DNA of 64,000 bases from CAWHQZ01 sp963831645. GTDB lineage: Bacteria > Pseudomonadota > Alphaproteobacteria > Rhizobiales > Aestuariivirgaceae. Shown in pieces: positions 36,170-46,875 of the stretch. The notes below the pieces were generated by a model. It did no database searches. It saw only the letters and a list, made by a program, of their open reading frames with translations, and was not told the origin of the DNA. Each line of letters starts with the position of its first letter. Position 1 is the stretch's first letter. A program made the translations under genes and the position numbers. The DNA lies in NCBI GenBank assembly GCA_963831645.1, contig CAWHQZ010000034.1, forward strand, positions 124,001-188,000. Direction: 5' to 3'.

Positions 36170-37504
36170 TGCAGACAAGATTCTCATCGGCCCAGCTGCT
36201 GGACCCGAAGCTCGCCGACGCCAACCAGATTCTGCGCAAATGCGTGCATTGCGGCTTCTGTACCGCGACCTGCCCGACCTACGTGCTGCTCGGCGATGAG
36301 CTCGACAGCCCGCGCGGGCGCATCTACCTCATCAAGGACATGCTCGAACAGGGCCGTCCGGCCACGGCCGAAGTCGTCAAGCACATCGACCGGTGCCTTT
36401 CGTGCCTCGGCTGCATGACGACATGCCCGTCGGGCGTCAACTACATGCACCTCATCGACCAGGCGCGCGTTCATGTCGAGAATACCTACCGGCGCCCGCT
36501 TGCCGATCGCGCTTTGCGCCGCTGTGCTTGCTTACGTGATGCCGGAGGGGGAGCGCTTCCGCAGCGTCCTGAACCTCGCGCAGTGGGCATTGCGGCTGCG
36601 ACCCCTGCTGCGCGCCCTTCCCGGGCTGTCCAGGCTCGACGCCGCCCTGGCGCTCGTTCCGGCGGGACCCATTGCGACCGGGGATCCGCTGACCCAGCCG
36701 GGCGTTCACAGCCCGGAAGGCCAGCGCACGGCGCGCGTGGTGCTTCTCACCGGGTGCGTGCAACCGGTGCTCGACAGTTCGATCAATGCCGCGACCGTTC
36801 GCCTGCTGACGCGGCTCGGAGTGGAAGTGGTGATCCCCGAAAATTCGGGCTGTTGCGGAGCGCTCACTCATCATCTGGGCATGGAGCGCGATGCGCTGGC
36901 GCGGGCGCGCCGGATGATCGACATGTGGACGAAGGAAAGCTATCGGGGAGAGCTGGACGCCATCGTCATCAATGCGTCGGGCTGCGGGACGGTGATCAAG
37001 GACTATGGCCACCTGTTCGCCCATGAGCCTGCCTATCGCGTAAAGGCGGCAAAGGTGGCGAGCCTCGCCAAGGATGTGAGCGAGTTTCTGGAGGGGTTCG
37101 AGCTTCCCGCGAGCTCGGGGCCCGGTCCTCCTCTGCGCGTGGCCTACCATTCCGCCTGCTCCATGCAGCACGGCCAGCAACTGCATGATCTGCCGAAGCG
37201 GCTGCTGCGGGCGGTCGGCTTTGAAGTGCTGGACGTGCCGGAGGGTCACCTGTGCTGCGGATCGGCGGGCACCTACAACATCCTCCAGCCCGAGATCGCC
37301 GGCAAGTTGCGGTCACGCAAGCTGCGAAACATCGAAAGTACCAGCCCGGACATCATCGCGACGGGCAATCTCGGGTGCATGACGCAGCTTGCTTCCGGCG
37401 CCACGAAACCCATCGTCCACACGGTCGAGCTTCTCGACTGGGCCACCGGTGGACCGCAGCCGTTCGAGGCGCTCAAAGGACCAGAATCGCCCGAAAGTCA
37501 TTGA
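36169..37504 (+). pseudogene. glcF: glycolate oxidase iron-sulfur subunit GlcF, one frameshift
   Basis: Carries electrons from GlcDE through two 4Fe-4S clusters. The first, CVHCGFCTATCPTY, and second, CLSCLGCMTTCPSG, lie in the N-terminal part. The C-terminal CCG domains (ENSGCCGALTHHLG and CCGSAGTYNI) are in the next frame. One extra C at 36519-36520 causes the change. Removing it gives ADRALRAVLAYVMPE, and a normal length of about 444 residues. Since all functional motifs are intact, a sequencing error is more likely than gene loss. The end overlaps the convergent glycerate kinase by 32 bases. Confidence 0.88.
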
Positions 37505-38714
37505 CGTTGGTGCGGGTCGGCCCCGTTACGATGAGGGCATTGAGGCTGTCGAAGAAGCCATAGCCGTCGTTGCGGGCGAGCGCCGCGCCGGCGTCGACCC
37601 CCATCTTCCGGGCGCGGGCGACCGCGTCGGGCGCCAGGATGGCGCCGGCGTTGTTTTCCGATCCGTCGATGCCGTCGGTGTCGGCGGCGATCGCCCAGCA
37701 GCCGCGCTTGCCTTCGAGGGCCACCGCCAGGGCCAGCAGGTACTCCGTGTTCCGCCCGCCACGGCCGCCGCCGCGAACGGTGACCGTGGTTTCGCCGCCG
37801 GAGAGGATGAGCGCGGGAGGAGGAGTTTCGCAGACCAGAGCGGCGTGGGCTCTGGCCACCGTACTCGCCTCGCCTTCGACGCGATCGCCGAGATCGATGA
37901 TCCTGATGCCCTCTTGCGCTGCCGCGCCCCTCGCGGCCGCGAGCGATTGGGAGGGCGCGGCGATGATGCGCGCTTCGGCGCGTTGCAGCCGCGGATCGCC
38001 GGGCTTGGGCGTCTCGGCTTCCGGCGAAGCGAGGTAGGCTCGCACATGATCGGCAAGGCTGATGTGATATCTGGCGATGATTGCCAGGGCGTCTTCGCGG
38101 GTCGTCGGGTCGGGCAGCGTGGGGCCGGAAGCTATGGTCGCGGCATCATCGCCCGGCACGTCGGAAATGATGAGCGAGACCACCCGCGCCGGATGGGCCC
38201 GCAGGGCGAGCCTGCCGCCTTTCAGCGCCGAAAGATGCTTTCGAACACAGTTCATCTCGGCAATCGGCGCGCCGCAGGCGAGAAGCTGCCGGTTCACATC
38301 CTGCTTGTCTTCGAGGCTGAGGCCTGGCGCCGGAGCTGCCAGCAGCGCCGAACCGCCGCCCGACAGCAGGCAGAGGACGAGATCGTCGGCGGTCAATCCT
38401 GCAACCGCTTCGCCGATGCGGCGCGCTGCCTGTCGGCCGCTCGCGTCAGGCACCGGATGAGCGGCTTCGACAACCTCTATTAAGCTGCACGGAGCACCAT
38501 GACCGTAGCGGGTGACGATCAGGCCGCCAAGCGGGCCTTGCCAGTGTTGTTCGACGGCGAGCGCCATGGCAGCGCTCGCCTTGCCTGCCCCCACCACCAC
38601 GGTGCGCCCCGGCGGGGGGGCCGGGAGATGCTTTGGAACGCAACGGGCGGGATCGGCGGCGTCGACGGCCGCATCGAACAGCGAGCGAAGAAAATGCGCG
38701 GGGTCGTCAATCAA
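37473..38714 (-). CDS. glycerate 2-kinase (MOFRL family)
   Basis: Phosphorylates glycerate to 2-phosphoglycerate. The 413-residue protein has the N-terminal DUF4147 part (VVVGAGKASAAMALAVE, LLSGGGSALLAAPAPG) and the C-terminal MOFRL motif region (GGRNTEYLLALAVALEG, ADTDGIDGSENNAGA). The best start is TTG 38714, whose bases overlap the stop of the upstream DUF308 gene (TTGA). The frame runs further upstream but only antisense to that gene. Convergent with glcF: glycolate oxidase feeds glyoxylate, and glycerate would come from it by enzymes not in this window. Confidence 0.88.
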   Translation of the reverse strand: MIDDPAHFLRSLFDAAVDAADPARCVPKHLPAPPPGRTVVVGAGKASAAMALAVEQHWQGPLGGLIVTRYGHGAPCSLIEVVEAAHPVPDASGRQAARRIGEAVAGLTADDLVLCLLSGGGSALLAAPAPGLSLEDKQDVNRQLLACGAPIAEMNCVRKHLSALKGGRLALRAHPARVVSLIISDVPGDDAATIASGPTLPDPTTREDALAIIARYHISLADHVRAYLASPEAETPKPGDPRLQRAEARIIAAPSQSLAAARGAAAQEGIRIIDLGDRVEGEASTVARAHAALVCETPPPALILSGGETTVTVRGGGRGGRNTEYLLALAVALEGKRGCWAIAADTDGIDGSENNAGAILAPDAVARARKMGVDAGAALARNDGYGFFDSLNALIVTGPTRTNVNDFRAILVL

Positions 38715-39283
38715 CTCCGCTGAACCTGCCAGGCGAGGTATGCAATCGCTGCGCCGACGCTGATCAGCTGAATCCCGAGCAGAAGTCCGATCAGCCACGC
38801 CGCCGTCCCCGGTAGGCTGATCCACAGCAGCACCGAGAGCACTATCCCGACCAGCCCGCTCGCGAGCACCCAACCCCAGTTGGGGAAGGGCCGGATCGTC
38901 AACGCGAAAACGACCTTGGAGATGCCCTCGATCATGAAGAAGACGATCAGGAGCAGGGTGATCGTCACCAGTCCCTGCTCGGGCTCGCGCAGGAACAGAA
39001 ATCCGATCAGCACGGCGAGGATGACCGAGATGAGCTGCAGCCAGTAATGCGGTACTTGCGCGGCGCCGAGCAGGCTGATGCCTTGCACGACACCGCTGAT
39101 GATCAGGAGCCACCCCAACAGGACGACCACCGCCTCTGAGGAAAACGCCGGATAAATCACCGCCAGGGCGCCGGCCGCGATCAGCAGCACGCCTTGTATC
39201 AGGTACCAGAGCGAGTACTTCTTCACGGTTTGCCGCATTGCCTCGCGAAAGGCCTCGGCGGCTTCATCCAACGAGATTGTCAT
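38711..39283 (-). CDS. HdeD-like (DUF308) membrane protein
   Basis: A 190-residue inner-membrane protein with six hydrophobic helices in three DUF308 pairs (for example GVLLIAAGALAVIYP and GFLFLREPEQGLVTITLLL). HdeD of E. coli is linked to acid resistance, but the function of this family in rhizobia is not known. ATG 39283 follows GGAGGAAGCC, a strong ribosome site. It overlaps glycerate kinase at its 3' end by 4 bases, so the two are coupled. Confidence 0.82.
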   Translation of the reverse strand: MTISLDEAAEAFREAMRQTVKKYSLWYLIQGVLLIAAGALAVIYPAFSSEAVVVLLGWLLIISGVVQGISLLGAAQVPHYWLQLISVILAVLIGFLFLREPEQGLVTITLLLIVFFMIEGISKVVFALTIRPFPNWGWVLASGLVGIVLSVLLWISLPGTAAWLIGLLLGIQLISVGAAIAYLAWQVQRS

Positions 39284-39645
39284 GGCTTCCTCCAACTATG
39301 GATCTGGTTTCGACTGTTTTCGCTACGTGAGTCCCAAAATCAGCTGGCTCCCGACATCGTCATATCGCGCCTGGTCTCCTTGCCACACCAATATATAGAC
39401 TCACTCGCTTTGCCCAAACCTTCGGCTGATGGTCTCGTGGCAGGGGGCCTGTTCGCGCCATCGTTGCTTTTATGAGCGGTTCGGTTAGTAATAATGCCTA
39501 CACATTCCCGATAGACGGCACTCTGGACCTCGGGCTATGTGCCGATGCCGGTGGCGCGAAACTAATGTCGTGCCCGCACATTGCTTTTCTGGACCTGCAA
39601 ATGAAGACCGCGCTGAGAGTAGCGCTGCGAACGAGCTGATTGCCA
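39284..39645. other. 362-base gap before the polysaccharide island
   Basis: No coding sequence is recognisable. The gap must carry the promoters for the DUF308 gene (leftward) and the ATPase (rightward), but I see no clear -35/-10 pair or palindrome. It marks the left edge of the surface-polysaccharide island. Confidence 0.5.
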
Positions 39646-40497
39646 ATGTACGAAGCCTTCTATGGGCTTTCTGAAAAGCCCTTCTCAATTCTGCCCGATC
39701 CCTACTTCATCTATTGGGGCGAGGCCCACACCATGGCGTACGCCATGCTCGAGTACGGCATCATGAATCAGGCGGGTTTCACCGTCATCACCGGCGAGAT
39801 CGGCTCGGGCAAGACCACCCTGTTGCGGCAGCTGCTCGGCGGCCTCGACCGGCGCATTACCGTCGGCCTCGTGACCAACATCATGCCGGGCTCCGGCCGG
39901 CTTCTGGAATGGATCCTGCTTGCTCTCAATCAGCCCTTCGAGAACGCTTCCTATGTGGCTCTCTACCGTCAGCTGCAGGAGTTTCTCATTGGCGAATTCG
40001 CCGCCGGGCGCCACACCGTGCTGATCATCGATGAGGCACAGAACCTGGCGCTGGAGGCGCTCGAAGAACTGCGCATGCTGTCGAACATCAATGCCGACCA
40101 GGCCCAGCTCCTGCAGCTCATCCTCGTCGGACAGCCGCAGCTGCGCGACATTCTCAAGCGGCCCGAACTCTTTCAGTTCGCCCAGCGCGTCTCATCGGAT
40201 TTCCATCTGCCACCGCTCAGCGAGCAGGACGTCAAGGTCTACATCGAGCACCGGCTGAGTGTCGCCGGCGCGCGTCGGGCCCTCTTTTCACCGAACGCCT
40301 GCCAGATGGTTGCCCAGTTGAGCCGCGGCATTCCGCGCACCATCAACATCCTGTGCGATACCGCGCTGGTCTACGGCTTTTCGCAGCGAGCAACAACCAT
40401 CACCACCCAGATCATCGACCAGGTGATCGAAGACAAGCGCCGGCATGGTCTTTTCCATGCCGAGTATCCCTCGCCGCGCCTGGTGCACAAGGACTGA
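39646..40497 (+). CDS. ExeA-type ATPase of PEP-CTERM/exopolysaccharide loci
   Basis: A 283-residue AAA ATPase that begins MYEAFYGLSEKPFSILPDP, the start of the TIGR03015 'secretion ATPase, PEP-CTERM locus' family. Walker A is GEIGSGKTTLLRQLL near residue 50 and Walker B is VLIIDEAQNLALEALEEL near 125. Sensor and lid regions follow. Proteins of this family sit in exosortase-linked exopolysaccharide clusters. Here the polysaccharide genes and a PEP-CTERM-like protein follow within 15 kb, but no exosortase is seen. Confidence 0.85.
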   Translation: MYEAFYGLSEKPFSILPDPYFIYWGEAHTMAYAMLEYGIMNQAGFTVITGEIGSGKTTLLRQLLGGLDRRITVGLVTNIMPGSGRLLEWILLALNQPFENASYVALYRQLQEFLIGEFAAGRHTVLIIDEAQNLALEALEELRMLSNINADQAQLLQLILVGQPQLRDILKRPELFQFAQRVSSDFHLPPLSEQDVKVYIEHRLSVAGARRALFSPNACQMVAQLSRGIPRTINILCDTALVYGFSQRATTITTQIIDQVIEDKRRHGLFHAEYPSPRLVHKD

Positions 40498-40721
40498 CTT
40501 GGGCCGCCAGGAAGGTGAACTTGGTTGGGGTCGCCCCGGTTTTCCTGAGGATGCTTGCGGCCCGGACTACGCAGCGCCAGTCAGCACTCGCTTCAAGCAG
40601 CTGAAAGCACTCATCACGCCGATCTCCTGAATTCGGAAAAGACCAGCTTGGCAAATTATGGTCAACCAATCGTTAAAGTGAACGGTATTGAATAAAAAGC
40701 GCTAGCCTGGTCTCTGCGGAG

Positions 40722-41215
40722 GTGGCCGACTGGTCCCGGGAGCGGCCGCGGCGCTGGTGGGACCCCTCTCGGCGTCTCTTGGCCTCGATCCGGGGCTATC
40801 AACAGAATTCCGGTGACCAACTGATCAGGCGTCTCAAGCGCCGATACTGGGCTTTTCACCATCGCTTCTGGTCGTTCGTATGTCAGTCGGAAATTGATCT
40901 CTCATGCGACATCGGCGGCGGGCTATTGCTGCCCCACCCGAACGGCATCGTGATCCATCCAGACGTGCGTATCGGCCCGAACTGCCTCATCTTCCAGCAG
41001 GTGACGATCGGGAACGGCGCGGAAAGAGCGGTGTGCCGACGATAGGCGGCCATGTAGACATCGGTGCGGGCGCCAGATTGCTAGGGCCGATATCCGTTGG
41101 CGCCCACGCGGTTGTTGGCGCCAACGCGGTCGTCGTTCACGATGTGCGGCCAGGCGCCGTGGTGGCCGGCGTGCCGGCCAGGGAGATCCCGAGGGAGCGC
41201 GGCAGCTACGCCTGA
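40722..41215 (+). pseudogene. serine acetyltransferase-like hexapeptide protein, one frameshift
   Basis: The N-terminal part (DLSCDIGGGLLLPHPNGIVIHPDV, CLIFQQVTIGNG) and the C-terminal part (GVPTIGGHVDIGAGARLLGPISVG, VVAGVPAREIP) form one left-handed beta-helix acetyltransferase of the SAT type. The frame changes near 41018-41026, where about one base is missing. Restored length is about 165 residues. Such short SAT-like proteins without the CysE N-terminal domain are common in exopolysaccharide clusters and probably acetylate sugars rather than serine. GTG 40722 has GCGGAG upstream. Confidence 0.75.
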
Positions 41216-41256
41216 GCGATAGCCGATGTTGCCTCCCACTTCGTCGCAGGCCGGCT

Positions 41257-43885
41257 CTACGGTTCCTGCAACACCAGCCACTGGGGCGTCGCGGCAAGGC
41301 TGATGTGGTACCAACCCATTCGGTATGAAACGTCGACAGGTGTTTTACGGCCGGCTCCTTCGGCACCGAATACTTGCAGCCCAGGCCTTGCCCTGATGGC
41401 GATACGCCCAGTAAGCGGTTCAATCAGTGAACCTCCTGGCACCTTGGCAGGGACCGACTGCGCCGCCATGGAAATCAGGATTCGTTTTGCCTCCGACGAT
41501 CGCGGCACCGTCCAGGCTCTGCACCGCGATGGAGGCGTTGGCGGTATCGATCGCGAACGAGGTGTCCTTCAGCTCCAGCGCCCGGCCGCCGATCCAACCG
41601 GAAACGAGTTGAGTGCGCTCCGTGTCGATCCGGAGGACTCCGTTCCTCCAATCTCTGCAAACTTCTTCGGTATCGCTGCAAAGCTGCCCTGTGTCGTTCG
41701 AAAAGTCAGTGTTCATATCCGTGACTGCCAATTCGGGCTGCCCCGCGGGTACCTGCAACCAGGGAAGCGATGGCAGCACCGGCAGCGCCACGCGAAACTT
41801 GTGGCGCTCGGTCAGCGTGCGGATGGCGCGCGAGGTGTTGGGGGACAGCGGCCGGTCAATAAGATCCGAAGCCGTGGGAGCGAGGGTGACCGGCGTCTTG
41901 CCTTCCTTCACGTGCCCCTGGCGATAGATGAGCGCCGCTGCGGGCATCATGACGAGAAGAGCCGGGTCGTTGGCGAACTCCCAATTGTTGGGCGGCTTCG
42001 CATCGTTGGGAGGGCTCTGCGAGTAGGCGTATTCCATGAGCCCGCTCCAGCCCTGGAAGCTCGCCGTTGCCGCCACATAGGCCGGCAGCGAGGAGCGGTC
42101 GATGGCCGGGAACGGCGAAACGTTCCATTCGGTGACGGTGAGCGGCTTGCCTTCTACGCCGGCGGCGGCCATCCAGTGGATGAGGTTCGGCTGAAACCAG
42201 GGATTTGTCTTGAGGAAGTCCGGCGTGGCATAGGCGTGGGCATCGACGATGTCGCCGGCTGCGAGCGCCGGCAGCCCGGCCATCGGCATGTCGCCCCAGT
42301 AGTTGGTGGTGGCGATGAGGGCTTTCACGCCCATATCCCTGAGATAGTTGATCAGCTCACCGTTGAACCGGTGCTCGAGATCGTTGAGGAAGAGCTTGGA
42401 TGGCCCGTGCTCCCACGACCGCCAGGTCTTCTCCCCATTGAGACCGTTGGCCAAGGCAAACTTCCGCGCTTCCTCCATGTAGAGGGCATTGTGGTTGGGA
42501 ACCTTCTTGTCCGGCAGCAGCGCATTGCCGAAGTGGTAGGTCAGGTCGTGTTCGTTGGTGATCAGGATGAAGGCGATTGCCGGATCGTCCTTGTAGGCGA
42601 GGCCGGTGAATTCATTGACGTGACTCAGATATTGGGCGGCGAATTCCTTCATGCGTTCGCGAATGGATCGATTGACGTATGCGAAGCCGGAGGGTCTCGC
42701 CCGCTCCCTGCCTTTGGCCATTTCGCTGAAATCGCTGATGCCGTCCGCCGCTGTGAACGTGCGCCCGGCGTCGAGGTCGAGCCAGACATGAATGCCTTCG
42801 TCCTTCAGGCATTTGATCCACCAGTCCAGCTTCTTCAGTGCCTGTGGATCGAGGCTTCGGGTTCCGCCGCCCTTGGCGCCGAAAATGTTGGGCGAAACCC
42901 ATTCGGAATCGTGATGATGGATGCGCACGAGGTTGAAGCCGAGGCGCGACAGCCGCTGCGCCTGGCGTCTCGTGTCGCCGAGCGCCGTGCCGAACAGCGC
43001 GTGGGCCGTCAGGTTCGTACCCCAGAAGCGTGCCAGAGTTCCATCGGCGAAGCGCAGTTGCCCGCCCTCCGCTTTGAGCCAGCCTCGCCGTCCCGCCGGC
43101 CGTTCGGCCGCGTTGAGGAAGGAGAGATCGATCGGGGCATGGTGCACGCCCGTGGCATTGGCGCGCCAGGACACTGGATCGACAGCTGCTACTCTCTCGC
43201 TCATTGTTGGCGTAACTTTTCCGGTCGGAGGCAGCGACACGGTCATTTTGAAATGGCGCCGGCCGATGGGTGTGGCGGTATCGTTGAAATAGGCGCGAAT
43301 CTCGCTCTCGCTCTTCCGCTCGAAGAAAAGCATGGCGGGACTGGGCTCGAAGCGCACGGCGAGGGCCCCGGCGCCGGTGTCGATACGGAAGCCTCCCTGA
43401 TCGCTATCGATGACCGGCCGCGGCACGTTGCCGCCGTCTGCGAGGGGTGATGCGTCGAGTTTGAAGGCTATGCCGCCCCAGTGGCGGCCAGGGAGCGGGT
43501 TGGTTTCGGCGAGGTCGAGACGCCACTCAATGCTGCGCTCATCGGTTCGCTGCGCCCCACCTCTGAGGGTGAGGCCGGTATCCTTGTTGGTGCCGGTGAC
43601 TGAATAACGACCGTCGCCTTGCGCGCGGGCGGAGATGTTAAGACCGGCCCAGCGCCACTCGTCACGCCAGAAAACGAATTGCGCGGAAATGATTGGCGCC
43701 GTCTCGTGCCGGATCGCGAAGAGCCCGGTACGCTCGTCGAAGGTCAATGTTTGTCCGCGTTCGGAGGCCGCCAAGGACCCCGCAATTACTATGAATGTCC
43801 AGAGAACAGCGGCAGCCGCGAGGCGGCCGGCTGTCACGACGGTGTTGAATGTTTTGCCTGTCACCACGGGCGCATTCAGTGCCAT
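41257..43885 (-). pseudogene. secreted glycoside hydrolase (clan A, GH5-like), one frameshift near the end
   Basis: A signal segment (AAAAVLWTFIVIAGSLAA) is followed by a beta-rich domain (residues 40-250) and a TIM-barrel hydrolase: LARFWGTNLTAH, GFNLVRIHHHDSEW, then the probable acid/base Glu445 in ILITNEHDL and nucleophile Glu586 in LTVTEWNVS. A third domain follows after residue 680. The frame breaks at the AAAA complementary to 41485-41488. Removing one base gives GGKRILISMAAQS and extends the protein to the stop at 41257, about 876 residues in all. It would trim or release exported polysaccharide. Because the break is in the last tenth, the catalytic part is intact. Confidence 0.8.
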
Positions 43886-44050
43886 GCTGTCCCGGTGCAT
43901 GCAATGGGCCGAGTCTCAAATCCATACACCGATCCTGGCTGGATCCTCGCCTGTGGCACCGGCCTATCCGTCGATCCTGTCGAGGGCGACCTCAACGACC
44001 TGCGGATTTGCTACCCACGCCAAGAACGAAATTGCTTCCGGTGGCGACGC

Positions 44051-44706
44051 TTACCTGATGCGGGCTAGCCTACGCCTGACGCGCAGGTTGCGATGGACGG
44101 CTGGCGGCAGCCAGCCTTGCAGAACTTCATCAATCCTCACCTGCCAGTCGACCTGGTCTCCGGTGCCTGGTCGGGCTCGGAACTGCGTCGTCCGGCGACA
44201 GAACGACGGGAAATTCCCTCGGGGTGATTCACTGGGTGTGGATTGCCGTGATTGCTCTGCGAGCTGGTGTTGAAGATCACGCATCGGTTGAACAACGGAA
44301 CATATGATCTCTCGCAGCGGACCATGTCATTGCTCCACAGCTCGATCTGCCCGCCAAACTCCTCGCGCCAGCCCTTGTTCAGGTAGATCAGAACGTTGAT
44401 CCGCTGCTCGAGGTTCATCTTCTTGTGATGGTTGAAATCGGCATGAACCGAAAGATACCCGCCCTGACGGATCTCGTGAAAACCTCCGCCCATGCAATAG
44501 GGATCCGGGATCAGGCCCGTGATCCCTGTCAGGTTCTCGAGGAACCTCACAAACGGCCGCGAGTTCAGCGAATAGAAGAATGTGCGCAACCTGGTGGTGA
44601 GCGAATCCGGGTTGTAGCTGAACTTCAGGCGTTCCTGGGCCCTATCGAAAGCCATTCCGTCCCGGTCCAGTTCCTTAGGAAAATCTTCGAGGCAAGCCAC
44701 GAGCAC
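44051..44706 (-). pseudogene. 2OG-Fe(II) oxygenase fragment (prolyl-hydroxylase-like)
   Basis: Contains the Fe ligands of the double-stranded beta-helix: HADF in GGYLSVHADFNHHKKM, and a later His in SNHGNPHPVNHPEGISRRS. Then, in another frame, comes the C-terminal end TTQFRARPGTGDQVDWQVRI and LPPAVHRNLRV. The bases expected between (a Leu-Tyr-Tyr-Tyr-type strand) are missing near 44195-44210. The N-terminal ~80 residues are also missing: the frame starts abruptly at about 44706, where a second, oppositely oriented gene fragment begins. Related proteins hydroxylate sugars or proteins in surface-polysaccharide loci. As given it is a remnant. Confidence 0.72.
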
Positions 44707-45064
44707 TTGGGATTTTCGGATTTGATACCGGCAAGGGACTGCCGCAGCCGCAGTCTTTTCGCGATCTCCCCTATTGGTGGCGCTCCGGCTTGTTCAGCAT
44801 GAACGTTGGCGCGTTGCGGAACCGATTGAAATCCGCCACCTTGGTGCTCGGAGATGTGGCGGAAACCTGCCAAAGCTTTTTCGGAAATTCGACCCTCCGC
44901 CAATTTGATGCCTATTGTTCGATCTGGACTACTACTCCTCGACAAGGCAAGCGCTCAAAATCTTCGATGGTTCGCAGGCATTCTATCTGCCGAGGTGCTT
45001 CGCCTACTTCGATGACGTGATTGGCACAGTTAACGAGATGTACTGTGAGTTCACTGCGCGATAA
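44683..45064 (+). pseudogene. methyltransferase-like protein fragment
   Basis: Read in frame from about 44683, this gives GIFGFDTGKGLPQPQSF, then RDLPYWWRSGLFSMNVGALR and LVLGDVAETCQSFFGN. After a frame change near 44903 it continues LFDLDYYSSTRQALKIF, YLPRCFAYFDDVIG, and stops at 45062. This is a known pattern of uncharacterised SAM-methyltransferase-like proteins in polysaccharide loci. N- and C-terminal parts are missing. Its left edge meets the truncated edge of the oxygenase on the other strand, marking a recombination junction. I am not sure of the biochemical class. Confidence 0.55.
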
Positions 45065-45179
45065 AAATCTGCAAAAATCGAAACCTCTGGGAAACTTCTG
45101 GTTGTAGCTACTAGCACAAATCTACTACTTCCACGATTTTTCTGCATCCCTCATACTCGACCCACATCGGCGCGGAAGA

Positions 45180-46875
45180 TCAAGCTGCTGCTGCCCGTGA
45201 ATTGGAGCTAGCTAGGTCCTGCAGGAGGAGTGAGCTCGTCCAGGTTCTGCCGCGGATCAATCCGACAGCGGCGCGAACGTCCAGATGAGAATGGCGGGTG
45301 CCCCTCTGCACCGCAAAATTTCGCTCATCCGGCGAATTCCGCTTTCCGCCTCGTGCCTGGTCGCTCGTGCCCGGTATCGCGCGTGGCGATCGTGTCTGCT
45401 GACGCACCATCTGTATGTAGGCGGCCCCCATGGCTGCTAGCGACCAGTAGACGATGGGGATGACGGTGATGCTGCTTGCGGTAGCGATGATGAACAATAT
45501 CGCCGTGAGCGTGGCCAAGCAGCGCCCGGCCGAGAAGGTGCACTTCAGTTGTTTGCTCGCGCATCTGCCGCAGGCTTCGCCATATTCCAAGCAGAACCGA
45601 CGCGAAGAAACTTAAAAACACCGCTAGGCCTGCGAGGCCGCTGTGCAGGGCTATGCCGACATAGGTGTTGACAACATCGATGATGCCCTCGCCCTGGCGC
45701 ATTTGTTCCATCTCCGGGGCCGCTAGGTAATTTACCGAGCCGAACCAGAGATTGCGCCGGATGACGACCCAGGCGTTCTCCATCAGCTGTTGACGATAGG
45801 CGATGGTTTCGGCCTCGACTGTCCCGATCCATGGCAGAAGTGCGATGATGCGCTCGCCGCCCGGAAGAAGACTCAACAATCCGAGAACGGCGACGACTGC
45901 AACTCCGGCGAGTGCGAGGCGCTGAAACCTTGAGCGTCCGGTGCCCAGATACACGATTCCCAGTATGGCCGAGCCTACCCACGGCCCGCGCGAAAGCGCG
46001 GAAACGAGCCCGCCCGCCAGGCCTGCCAGGCCCACGCCGCGCTGCAGCCTGTTGGGGATTCGTTCCTTGAGAAACAGGTAGAAGCCGATCGCCACGGTCA
46101 TTACATAGCCGAGCGCGATCGGATGGCCTGTCGAACCACTGGCTCGGAGACCGCCGGTGCGGGCGAGGTAACCGAGGTAACCCCAGTCAAGCCCCAAGGC
46201 GCCGACCACAGCGTTGTAGAGCAGCCAGTGCCTGGCCAACTCGAACACGCCGACCGCGGCGAGCACCGCGGCGGCGAGGACGAAAGCCGTCATCGCCTCG
46301 CGAAAATCCTTCAGGTCCCGCAGGCCCCGGCTAATCACATAGTAGGGAAGCAGCATACCGGTGGAAAGGTAAAACCCCTGTCGCAGCGTGTCGGTCAGCG
46401 AAGTCTCGCGAAATTGAAGGGAGACCAGAAGCAGGGCATAAAGCGCTATCAGCTTGTCCGGCGCCGACCGGCCGAAACGCAGTTTGTCTTTTCGACCCCA
46501 AAGCCGAAAGAATGCGGGAACCAGTATTACCAACTCGAGGAGGCGGATGTGATCGAGACTGAATACGTAGTTGATGATCCCGAAGCCGGGAATTTGCGTT
46601 GCGGCCGGGGGCACGGCGAACAGAAGAAGGAAGAAGAGTGCCACGGTGTTGCGCTCGCTTCGCTGGAAAAAAGCGATGAGCAGACTGGCGGCGGCAGCAT
46701 AGATCCAGAAATCGTGCGCGAAAAAGGCGGCGAGGGTCGTTGCGAACCACAAGTTGCGCCAGCGGCGGAAATCCGCCGGCTGCCGAATCAGTTTCGCCGA
46801 AGCGGCACGAGCGACCGCAAACGTACCCGCAGCAAGGATCAGAACGACGACGAGTGCGCGCAGATGCTCAGGCAT
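45180..46875 (-). CDS. O-antigen ligase/polymerase family protein, one frameshift
   Basis: A membrane protein with about 12 helices that ligates or polymerises exported glycan chains. The large periplasmic loop includes GLRASGSTGHPIALGYVM and the Wzy_C region has SALSRGPWVGSAILGI. Near the C-terminus one extra base at 45515-45516 breaks the frame. Corrected, ALLATLTAILFIIATASSIT gives the last helices, followed by a polar tail that runs to 45180. The unrepaired frame stops at 45325. ATG 46875 is the start. It faces the flippase across 127 bases. Confidence 0.82.

Noticed and set aside
33920..36187. A 755-codon open frame on the minus strand across glcD and glcE
   Set aside because: It is antisense to two clearly conserved genes and shows no family motif; long antisense frames are expected in GC-rich coding DNA.
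36500..36540. Programmed ribosomal frameshift in glcF or other broken genes
   Set aside because: No slippery heptamer with a downstream stem is seen, and the families are not known to use frameshifting; an extra base is the simpler explanation.
40498..40721. Small gene between the ATPase and the SAT-like gene
   Set aside because: Short frames on both strands without motif or ribosome site; treated as non-coding.
41303..43450. A 715-codon plus-strand frame over the glycoside hydrolase
   Set aside because: Antisense shadow; the minus-strand protein has a signal peptide and catalytic motifs.
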